DNA of 64,000 nucleotides from Haladaptatus paucihalophilus DX253 (GTDB taxonomy: Archaea > Halobacteriota > Halobacteria > Halobacteriales > Haladaptataceae): NCBI RefSeq assembly GCF_000376445.1, contig NZ_AQXI01000001.1:900962-964961 (forward strand). Reading direction: 5' to 3'. The position numbers were made by a program, and so were the translations under genes. The notes below the pieces were generated by a model that did not search any database, was not told the DNA's origin, and worked only from the letters and a program-made list of their open reading frames with translations. Of the stretch, positions 58,135-64,000 are shown piece after piece. Position 1 is the first letter of the stretch. Each line of letters starts with the position of its first letter.

Positions 58135-58260
58135 GTGATGTTCGCCGTCGACGAGGACGACGACGGTAACCAGTTGGCCATCATCGCGGACATTACACGG
58201 GACGAGGCGTGGATTTCTATGCCACTGGCGGGGGCACAAACACTCTCTCAGTGTCGCTAA
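58135..58260 (+). CDS. small DUF7556-like haloarchaeal protein, N-terminus uncertain
   Basis: From GTG 58135 the frame reads VMFAVDEDDDGNQLAIIADI, TRDEAWISMPLAGA and ends QCR. The 'IADITRDEAWISMPxxxA' core is one I associate with a small haloarchaeal family (DUF7556, from memory). Relatives usually have some 15 more residues. The same frame upstream reads ATDDSDEQAPDGD and is open back to a TGA at 58072-58074 but lacks ATG or GTG. A start lost by mutation, an unusual start codon, or a frameshift upstream could explain this. Confidence 0.5.
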   Translation: MMFAVDEDDDGNQLAIIADITRDEAWISMPLAGAQTLSQCR

Positions 58261-58302
58261 CTCCGAACTACTTTTCACTGCAGTCTCCGCAGTCCACATC
58301 CG

Positions 58303-58506
58303 ATGGAATACACACTGACCGCGCTCGCGCTACTGACCGGACTGCTGACCGGCGCACTGTTCAAGTTCGTCGGCGCGCCGATTCCCGCCCCGCCCGAACT
58401 GCCGGGCATCATGGGAATCGTCGGAATCTACCTCGGCTACAAACTCGTCGATGCGACCGGATGGAGCGTCAACGCGCTCCTCACGACGCTCGGATTCGCC
58501 GGATGA
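58303..58506 (+). CDS. XapX domain protein
   Basis: 67 residues: two membrane helices (LTALALLTGLLTGALFKFVG and GIMGIVGIYLGYKLVDATGW) joined by a proline-rich loop (APIPAPPELPG), the hallmark of XapX proteins. Function is unknown; in bacteria the family sits near xanthosine phosphorylase or transport genes. An actacttttca box lies about 30-40 bp upstream. It stands alone between the glycan island and the sdh operon. Confidence 0.85.
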   Translation: MEYTLTALALLTGLLTGALFKFVGAPIPAPPELPGIMGIVGIYLGYKLVDATGWSVNALLTTLGFAG

Positions 58507-58738
58507 GACGAACGACTTGACGCACCGGACGGGCCGACGAACGTACCGACGAAAGCGCACGAACCGACTCCTCCTACGCGACTCGACGACGCCGAAACCG
58601 ACGAGCGACGCAACCACCGGACATCGGCAGGTGACACGATCAACAGATATCAGCAGAAGACGCAACCGCGGAGTCCATCATTCGCCGAAAGGCCGCCGGT
58701 CTTTCGAGTCATCACGACCGCGGCGCGATTGTGAGACA

Positions 58739-58761
58739 CCGGAAAATAGGAGATTTTCCGG
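58739..58761. repeat. inverted repeat A
   Basis: CCGGAAAAT-AGGAG-ATTTTCCGG, a perfect 9-bp stem. Its core GAAAAT/ATTTTC and purine loop reappear in repeat C at 58819. Confidence 0.6.
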
Positions 58762-58780
58762 GCTACCGACTGAATGGAGC

Positions 58781-58807
58781 CGAACGACTCGCTGGGCGAG
58801 TCGTTCG
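58781..58807. repeat. inverted repeat B
   Basis: CGAACGACTCG-CTGGG-CGAGTCGTTCG, a perfect 11-bp stem with a five-base loop, lying between repeats A and C. Confidence 0.65.
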
Positions 58808-58818
58808 GGAAAATCGTT

Positions 58819-58837
58819 CGAAAATAGAGGATTTTCG
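58819..58837. repeat. inverted repeat C
   Basis: CGAAAAT-AGAGG-ATTTTCG, 7-bp stem; near-copy of repeat A with the same spacer length of five. Confidence 0.6.
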
Positions 58838-58865
58838 TGATGTCGTCAGATTTCACAGGAAGACT

Positions 58866-58900
58866 GCCAGCGGTCGGGTTGCTTCGACCCGACCGCTGGC
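58866..58900 (-). terminator. 14-bp stem hairpin after sdhA
   Basis: GCCAGCGGTCGGGT, seven-base loop, exact complement. It begins 24 bp beyond the sdhA stop on the minus strand. Its place fits a transcript end or 3' stabiliser for the sdh operon; no clear U-tract follows, so the mechanism is uncertain. Confidence 0.55.
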
Positions 58901-58923
58901 TTTCGACCGTCGTAAAAGGTGAA

Positions 58924-60759
58924 TTAGTACGACCGCTCTTTCGGCTCGTACGTCTTGTTCTCCCCTTCGAGGATGGTCGGCTTGTACCAGAGTTGCGGCG
59001 TGCCGTCCTCCCACGAGAGGAGCGTGTGCTTCAGCCACACGTCGTCACGGCGCTCCTGGTTCTCCTGTCGCCAGTGGGCACCGCGGAACTCGTCGCGGGC
59101 CAGCGCACCGAGCGTGATGGCCTCCGCGAGGTCGATGAGGTTCTGCATCTCGATGGTGTGGATGAGGTCGGTGTTGAACGTGCGCGACGGGTCGTTGACG
59201 TACACGTCCTGATACTCCTCGCGGACTTCGCGGATGTCGCGGAGCGCCTGCTTCAGACCGTCCTCGTTTCGGAAGACGTTGACGTTCGCCGTCATCGACT
59301 TCTGGAGCTTGGAACGGAGTTCGGCCTGCTGGATGCCGTCGTCCTTTTCGAGGAGGGATTCGACGCGGTTGCGTTCTGCTTCCAGCGTGGCTTCGACGGT
59401 CTGGGTCGGGTCGGCGAACGTCGCGCCGCCGTCGGCGACCGCGCTGTCGTCGTCCGACGCGACCGCACCTGGTTCGACGGGCGTGTCGACCTCGCCCATC
59501 TCGGCGTCGTCGGTCTTGCCGGTGGAGATTTCGGCCTCGCCGAGGTCCTTGCCAGCGGCGTGGCGGCCCGCGCGGGCACCGAAGACGATGAGTTCGGGCA
59601 GGGCGTTGCCGCCGAGGCGGTTCGACCCGTGGACGGACACGCAGGCACACTCGCCCGCGGCGTACAGTCCCGAGATGCAGGTCTCGCCGTTCTCGTCGGT
59701 TTCGATGCCGCCCATCGCGTAGTGCTGGCCGGGCTTGACGGGCATCGGTTCTTCGAGCGCGTTGACGCCCTCGAAGTCCTCCGCGAGGTGGAGGATGTTT
59801 TCGAGACGGTCCATGATGCGCTCCTCGCCGAGGTGGCGCATGTCGAGGTGGACGTACTCGTCGTTGATTCCCCGTCCGTTGTTCACTTCGGTCAGTTCGG
59901 CGCGGGCAACCACGTCACGGGACGCGAGTTCGCCCTCGTTGTTCGCGTAGCCGTGTTCGAACATGAACCGCTCGCCCTCGCTGTTGTAGAGGATACCACC
60001 CTCACCGCGCACACCCTCGGAGATGAGAACCCCGGTCGAGGGGAGCGTCGTCGGGTGGAACTGGATGAACTCCATGTCCTCCAACGGGACGCCCGCACGG
60101 TACGCCATCGCCGCACCGTCGCCGGTGTTGGCAACCGCGTTCGTCGTGTGGTCGAAGACCTGTCCGAGACCGCCGGTGGTCAGGATGACGCCATCTCGAG
60201 CGACGAAGCCCTCGACGTTGCCCGTCTGGATGTCGTAGCCGATGACGCCGTGACAGTCGCGTTCCTCGGGGTCGTCTTCGTTCGTGACGGCGAGTTGGCT
60301 CACGTACCACTCGTCGTACACCTGAATGCCGCGTTTGACGACCTGCTCGTACATCGTGTGGAGCAGGTGGTGACCCGTCTCGGCACCCGCGTAGGTCGTT
60401 CGGGCGAACGAGAGTCCACCGAACGGGCGCTGGGAGACGCGACCGTCGTCCTCGCGGGAGAACGCCATCCCCCAGTGTTCGAGTTGGATGGTCTCTTTCG
60501 GGCTGTCCTGACAGAGCGTCTCGATTGCCGGGGCGTCGCCGAGGTAGTCCGACCCCTTCATCGTGTCGTAGGCGTGGAGTTCCCAGTCGTCGCCCTCTCT
60601 CAGTGCCGCGTTGATACCGCCTTCCGCCGCGCCGGTGTGACTTCGCACGGGGTGAAGCTTCGTGACGAGGGCGACATCTGCGCCCTCCTCGTGGGCCGCG
60701 ATGGCCGCACGAAGCCCCGCACCGCCAGCACCGACGACGATTACGTCGTGTTCGTACAT
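58924..60759 (-). CDS. sdhA: succinate dehydrogenase flavoprotein subunit
   Basis: 611 residues. FAD-binding GAGGAGLRAAIAAHEEG, covalent-FAD histidine H41 in RSHTGAAEGGINAAL, the active-site arginine region HGSNRLGGNALPEL, and HPTTLPSTG for substrate binding. An acidic insert of about 50 residues (TGKTDDAEMGEVDTPVEPGAV, in part) before the helical domain is typical of halophiles. It oxidises succinate to fumarate and passes electrons to SdhB. Last gene of sdhCDBA, 16 bp after sdhB. Confidence 0.97.
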   Translation of the reverse strand: MYEHDVIVVGAGGAGLRAAIAAHEEGADVALVTKLHPVRSHTGAAEGGINAALREGDDWELHAYDTMKGSDYLGDAPAIETLCQDSPKETIQLEHWGMAFSREDDGRVSQRPFGGLSFARTTYAGAETGHHLLHTMYEQVVKRGIQVYDEWYVSQLAVTNEDDPEERDCHGVIGYDIQTGNVEGFVARDGVILTTGGLGQVFDHTTNAVANTGDGAAMAYRAGVPLEDMEFIQFHPTTLPSTGVLISEGVRGEGGILYNSEGERFMFEHGYANNEGELASRDVVARAELTEVNNGRGINDEYVHLDMRHLGEERIMDRLENILHLAEDFEGVNALEEPMPVKPGQHYAMGGIETDENGETCISGLYAAGECACVSVHGSNRLGGNALPELIVFGARAGRHAAGKDLGEAEISTGKTDDAEMGEVDTPVEPGAVASDDDSAVADGGATFADPTQTVEATLEAERNRVESLLEKDDGIQQAELRSKLQKSMTANVNVFRNEDGLKQALRDIREVREEYQDVYVNDPSRTFNTDLIHTIEMQNLIDLAEAITLGALARDEFRGAHWRQENQERRDDVWLKHTLLSWEDGTPQLWYKPTILEGENKTYEPKERSY

Positions 60760-60775
60760 TGTGTCTGAATTAGCC

Positions 60776-61642
60776 TTACCAGAACTTGAGGTTGTTCTTC
60801 ACCGCTTCTCGTTTGAGCTCCTGGATGTGCTCGGTCAGCGGGATGTCTTTCGGACAGACGTTCGTACAGGAGAACTGGGTCTGACAGCGCCAGACGCCGT
60901 GTTCCTGGTCGAGGATTTCGAAACGGTGTTCCTTCATGTCCTCGCCTTCGCGTTTGTCCATGGCGAACCGGAACGCCTTGTTCAGCGCCGCCGGGCCGAG
61001 ATACTGGTTGTCGCCCGCCGCGATGTTGCACGAGGACATACACGCACCGCACCAGATACAGCGCGTGGACATCTTGATTTTCTCGCGGTTTTCGCGGGTT
61101 TGGCGCTGTTCTTCCAGTTCGTCGCTCGGCTCGTCGTTGGTCTGGAAGTAGGGTTCGACCGAGTGCATCTGGTCGTAGAAGTGCTCCATGTCGACAACGA
61201 GGTCCTTGACGACCTCGGCGTGCGGGAGGGGTTCGACGCGAATCGGCCCGTCCAAGTCCGAAATTTGCGTCTTGCACCCGAGTCGCTGCGTGCCGTTGAT
61301 GAACAGCGCGTCGCTGCCACAGATGGCCTGTCGGCAGGAGTGACGGAACGTGAGCGTCGTGTCGAACCGATCACGTGCGTACATCAGCGCGTCGAGGACG
61401 GTCATCCCCTTCTCGAAGGGGACGTAGAAGTCGTCGAAGCGGGGGTCCATCTTGCCCTCGACTTCGGGGTCGTAGCGGAAGACCTTGAGGTGAACCGTCT
61501 CCTCGTCCGCCTCGGTCGGCTCTTGCACCTCTGACGACCGCCCTTGACGGGCCTTCTTTTCCGCCCGTCGGCGGTCGCCGGGGGTTTCGGTGCGCTCGGT
61601 TTCGGTCTCGCTCTCTGATTCTTCGGTTAGTTGCGTGCTCAT
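60776..61642 (-). CDS. sdhB: succinate dehydrogenase iron-sulfur subunit
   Basis: 288 residues. [2Fe-2S] ligands C103, C108, D111 and C123 (an aspartate replaces the third cysteine, as in E. coli SdhB), then CIWCGACMSSC and CQTQFSCTNVCP for the [4Fe-4S] and [3Fe-4S] centres. The N-terminal 50 residues are a charged halophilic extension. It links SdhA to the membrane anchors. The start follows the sdhD stop directly. Confidence 0.97.
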   Translation of the reverse strand: MSTQLTEESESETETERTETPGDRRRAEKKARQGRSSEVQEPTEADEETVHLKVFRYDPEVEGKMDPRFDDFYVPFEKGMTVLDALMYARDRFDTTLTFRHSCRQAICGSDALFINGTQRLGCKTQISDLDGPIRVEPLPHAEVVKDLVVDMEHFYDQMHSVEPYFQTNDEPSDELEEQRQTRENREKIKMSTRCIWCGACMSSCNIAAGDNQYLGPAALNKAFRFAMDKREGEDMKEHRFEILDQEHGVWRCQTQFSCTNVCPKDIPLTEHIQELKREAVKNNLKFW

Positions 61643-62008
61643 TTACATCAACCCGTTCATGACGAGTGCGACGTAGATTCCCTGCGCGGAAAGCAGGACG
61701 CCAGCCACGACGAGAACCCATTTGACCGCGGTCTTTCGACTCCCCGTGAGACCCTGATTTATCAGGGCAGCGTAGACGCCGTTGACGCCGTGGAACGCCG
61801 CCGTGATGAGGAACAGCGTCATCGTGAGGAAGTACCCGATTTGGGACATCCGGGCCTGTGTGCCCGCGAACGTCACTTCGGGCGCGTGGTGGACGAAGTG
61901 GAGCATGAAGAAGTGGAACGCCAGCACCACGACGAGGAACGCCGCCGTGACGCGCTGGAGGAACCACGACATGCTTCCGCTCTGGAAGGAGGAGTAGCGC
62001 TCCGCCAT
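61643..62008 (-). CDS. sdhD: succinate dehydrogenase membrane anchor (SdhD)
   Basis: 121 residues with three membrane helices (VTAAFLVVVLAFHFFMLHFV, GYFLTMTLFLITAAFHGVNGVYA, WVLVVAGVLLSAQGIYVALV). Histidines in FHFFMLHFVHH and AFHGVNG are candidates for haem or quinone contact. It pairs with SdhC to form the cytochrome b membrane part. The gene abuts sdhC and sdhB with no gap, so the order sdhC-D-B-A is fully coupled. Confidence 0.93.
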   Translation of the reverse strand: MAERYSSFQSGSMSWFLQRVTAAFLVVVLAFHFFMLHFVHHAPEVTFAGTQARMSQIGYFLTMTLFLITAAFHGVNGVYAALINQGLTGSRKTAVKWVLVVAGVLLSAQGIYVALVMNGLM

Positions 62009-62401
62009 TTAGAACGCCCCCTGCATGAACGTCGGAACGCTCGCCAACACGATGACTGCCGTCACGATGAGCGAGGCGTAGAAGCTCTTGTCCTGCGATT
62101 CCAATCCGACACCCAAATCGACGAAGAGGAGTCTGACGCCGTTGAGAATGTGGAAAACGGCCACGGCGAGTAGGCCCACTTCACCGATTCGGACGATGGT
62201 CAGTTCTTCGAGACCTTGAATCGTTGCGGTGTAGGTACCCGGATTCGCCGTGGCGGTACTCAACACGGCGATGTGCGTGAACAGGTAGCCGATGAGTACC
62301 CACCCAGTAAATTTGTGGAAAATCCAGGCCCACATCCCGGCCGAAAACTCGCGCCATCGGCCGAAGTCCTCGATGAGGCCCCGGTTGTACGATTGACTCA
62401 T
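62009..62401 (-). CDS. sdhC: succinate dehydrogenase cytochrome b subunit (SdhC)
   Basis: 130 residues. [31 protein letters not shown] contains the 'S-G...H-x-x-T-G' motif of SdhC with the axial histidine (quoted in two parts by position, about residues 16-46). Two further helices ([21 protein letters not shown] and [18 protein letters not shown]) follow. First gene of the operon; the 250-bp spacer upstream to 62651 shows no other gene. Confidence 0.95.
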   Translation of the reverse strand: MSQSYNRGLIEDFGRWREFSAGMWAWIFHKFTGWVLIGYLFTHIAVLSTATANPGTYTATIQGLEELTIVRIGEVGLLAVAVFHILNGVRLLFVDLGVGLESQDKSFYASLIVTAVIVLASVPTFMQGAF

Positions 62402-62651
62402 TCCAATCGGATGGTCGGTACTGGGAGCAAATAGAAGTTACTACCTGTCCGCGTTCTTTCCGGGAAGTTGCGTCCGCGCTGATAGCTCTCGCGGAGGCGA
62501 GCGGTGATTTCGCATCCCTGCGTGAGAGACTCTCTAACGTGCGAAATTTCGACCCGCATCGTGGTCGGCTCGCGTTCGGCGGCAAAAATAGCTGTCAACG
62601 ATTCGCCGACTCACAGATTGCCGCTTTTTTCGAGCCGACGACACCACCTCG

Positions 62652-63728
62652 TCACTGCTCGCCGAGTTCGGGTGCCCCCACGTATCCCGGCGGTTGGACG
62701 TCGCCCTCGGTTTCGGCGTGTGCCCGGTCGCGTTTCAGCGCCCGGCGGGTGTCCGCGTTCAGTTCGACGATGTGACAGAGCGGGTTCCCCGGATACACCA
62801 CGGGGTTCTCCAGAACACCGACGAGGAGGCCGGTGAAGGGAGCCTCGACGATTTCGCGTTCCGTCTTGAACGGGTTCGTGATGGAACAGATGGGCGTCCC
62901 CTCGTAGACGAGCGACCCGCGGTCGTAGTGCATTTCCACGAGGCCACCGGCGTCCGCGCGGAGCCACGTTTTTTCCTTCTCGTCGTCGATGACGGTCCGC
63001 CAGCCGGGCCACTTCACCGGGTCGTCCGGATGGAGGTTGTACTCCGCGAAGACGCTCATCACGCCTTCGAGCGCCTGGTCGATGAAGTTGCGCTGGAACC
63101 GGTGGGCCTCGCCCATCTCGATGGTTATCGTCGGCGCACCGCCCTCGGACGCCTCGCGTCGGAGCGCCCCGGACGGGCCGGAGGAGGAGATGATGACGTT
63201 CGACCCGAACGCTCGTGCGAGTCGAGCGACGTCGGGGTCTTGCATATCCGCCCGAACGTGGAGCATGTTGGTTCGACCGCGGGTTGACGTGTGGAAGTCG
63301 ATGCCGAGGTCGCACGGTTCGAGGAAGTTGCGATATATCTGGTCGGCCATCCGTTTCGCGCTCGTGGAATCCTCGCGGCCGGGGAACGAGCGGTTCAGGT
63401 CGCGGTCGTAGATGGGGAGGTATCGCTGTTGGGCGAGAAAGCCCGGAACGTTCAGCACGGGCATGCAGACGATGGTCCCGTGGAGTTCCTCGTGGTTCCA
63501 ATCGTAGGCGACTTCGCGCACGACCTCGATACCGTTGAGTTCGTCCCCATGGGCCGCCGCGGAAAGGAAGATGGTCGGCCCCGGATGCTCGCCGTTGATG
63601 ATAGTGACGGGTATCCGTACCGGATCACCGAGATACGTCTCGCTGATTCCGTACCGGATGTTCTGCGTCTCGCCCGGCTTCACGATACCGCCATTATACG
63701 TGAACGGCTCCGCCTCGTCCCCGGTCAT
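62652..63728 (-). CDS. succinylglutamate desuccinylase/aspartoacylase-family M14 protein
   Basis: 358 residues from ATG 63728, chosen because a ttttatgta box lies about 25 bp upstream; an earlier in-frame start at 63791 is less likely. Zinc ligands in SAAAHGDELNGIEV (H and E) and LGIDFHTSTRG (H). ITIEMGEAH supplies the catalytic glutamate region, and a beta-rich C-terminal domain starts near WLRADAGGLVEM. Relatives cleave N-acyl groups from amino acids or peptides. It is divergent from a RimK-type ligase gene, a pairing that suggests making and removing an amino-acid conjugate. Confidence 0.9.
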   Translation of the reverse strand: MTGDEAEPFTYNGGIVKPGETQNIRYGISETYLGDPVRIPVTIINGEHPGPTIFLSAAAHGDELNGIEVVREVAYDWNHEELHGTIVCMPVLNVPGFLAQQRYLPIYDRDLNRSFPGREDSTSAKRMADQIYRNFLEPCDLGIDFHTSTRGRTNMLHVRADMQDPDVARLARAFGSNVIISSSGPSGALRREASEGGAPTITIEMGEAHRFQRNFIDQALEGVMSVFAEYNLHPDDPVKWPGWRTVIDDEKEKTWLRADAGGLVEMHYDRGSLVYEGTPICSITNPFKTEREIVEAPFTGLLVGVLENPVVYPGNPLCHIVELNADTRRALKRDRAHAETEGDVQPPGYVGAPELGEQ

Positions 63729-63862
63729 GTACGTCACTCGGGGACCACTACATAAAAACATACTACTACACTTGTCTGATTCCGAAACCATTCTGTGAGA
63801 GCCGTTGACGCTTCAAAACGAGTGAGAACGATTTAAGGCCGAACGGACGAAATGTACCCTAC

Positions 63863-64000
63863 ATGGATTCTGACGGTTCGCCCGTTCGCGTAGGAGTACT
63901 CAGTCTACACAACAGCAAAGAAACGAAAGCGATCTGCAACGCCATCGAAGACCTCGGTCACGAACCGGAGTGGCTTCGCCACGAGAACACGGCGGTCGAA
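63863..64000 (+). CDS. RimK-type ATP-grasp ligase (3' end outside window)
   Basis: The first 46 codons only: MDSDGSPVRVGVLSLHNSKE, then ICNAIEDLGHEPEWLRHENT. The start VGVLSLHNSKETKAICNAIEDLGHE matches the N-terminal Rossmann-like part of RimK/LysX ATP-grasp ligases, which join an amino acid to a carboxylate. The catalytic domain lies beyond the window. The divergent neighbour is an aspartoacylase-like enzyme. The assignment rests on a short segment. Confidence 0.6.
   Translation, partial: MDSDGSPVRVGVLSLHNSKETKAICNAIEDLGHEPEWLRHENTAVE

Larger units (their letters stand above)
58507..58923. other. 417-bp spacer with a cluster of hairpins
   Basis: No gene is seen. The right half holds four perfect inverted repeats between 58739 and 58900, described separately. 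The left half (58507-58730) shows nothing I can support. Confidence 0.55.

Noticed and set aside
58837-60768. 643-codon plus-strand open frame
   Set aside because: Complement of sdhA, which has all catalytic motifs; the plus-strand product has none.

Overview
The window is haloarchaeal chromosome. Coding is dense, proteins are acidic with D/E-rich linkers, secreted proteins carry Tat signals, and many starts look leaderless with an A/T-rich box about 25-30 bp upstream. The content (Che system feeding an archaellum, CheF adaptors, DUF1616, DUF354 and DUF7344-type proteins) is typical of Halobacteria. I cannot name the genus from sequence alone.

Layout. 1-4.2 kb: housekeeping genes (a PBP4-like D-Ala-D-Ala carboxypeptidase cut by the window edge, a tandem-repeat protein, a macro-domain protein, a YbjQ-like protein, a Bcp peroxiredoxin operon, a small winged-helix protein). 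4.4-27.4 kb: a chemotaxis and motility island. It holds cheW-cheY-cheB-cheA-cheC-(double cheC)-cheD-cheR, running into arlCE-F-G-H-I-J; two CheF-type adaptors around a phosphoesterase; a soluble transducer; a HEAT-repeat protein; two tandem archaellins; a winged-helix regulator with a small membrane partner; and a second CheW. Receptor, kinase, phosphatase, adaptor, motor and filament genes are therefore together.

27.7-58.1 kb: a surface-glycan island. It holds glmS, two polysaccharide deacetylases, two alkaline-phosphatase-superfamily phosphodiesterases, an epimerase, a flippase, a multispanning membrane protein, two DUF354 proteins, GT4 and GT2 glycosyltransferases, two FemAB/CelD-like transferases, and a seven-gene operon. 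Five members of that operon match the known route to UDP-2,3-diacetamido-2,3-dideoxy-uronic acid. Two Tat-exported beta-helix proteins, a membrane-anchored DUF7344 winged helix and a DUF1616 protein lie in the same island.

The most striking observation is a 9-bp element, ATAACAAAG. It occurs ten times exactly plus once as an eight-base match, only between 27.7 and 58.0 kb. It heads nearly every transcription unit of the glycan island, including a tRNA-like gene, and in four cases its centre lies 31-35 bp before the start codon or RNA start. I read it as a dedicated promoter element of a surface-glycan regulon.

58.3-64 kb returns to housekeeping genes: an XapX protein, a cluster of hairpins, sdhCDBA (complex II), and an aspartoacylase-like M14 protein divergent from a RimK-type ATP-grasp gene that runs off the window.
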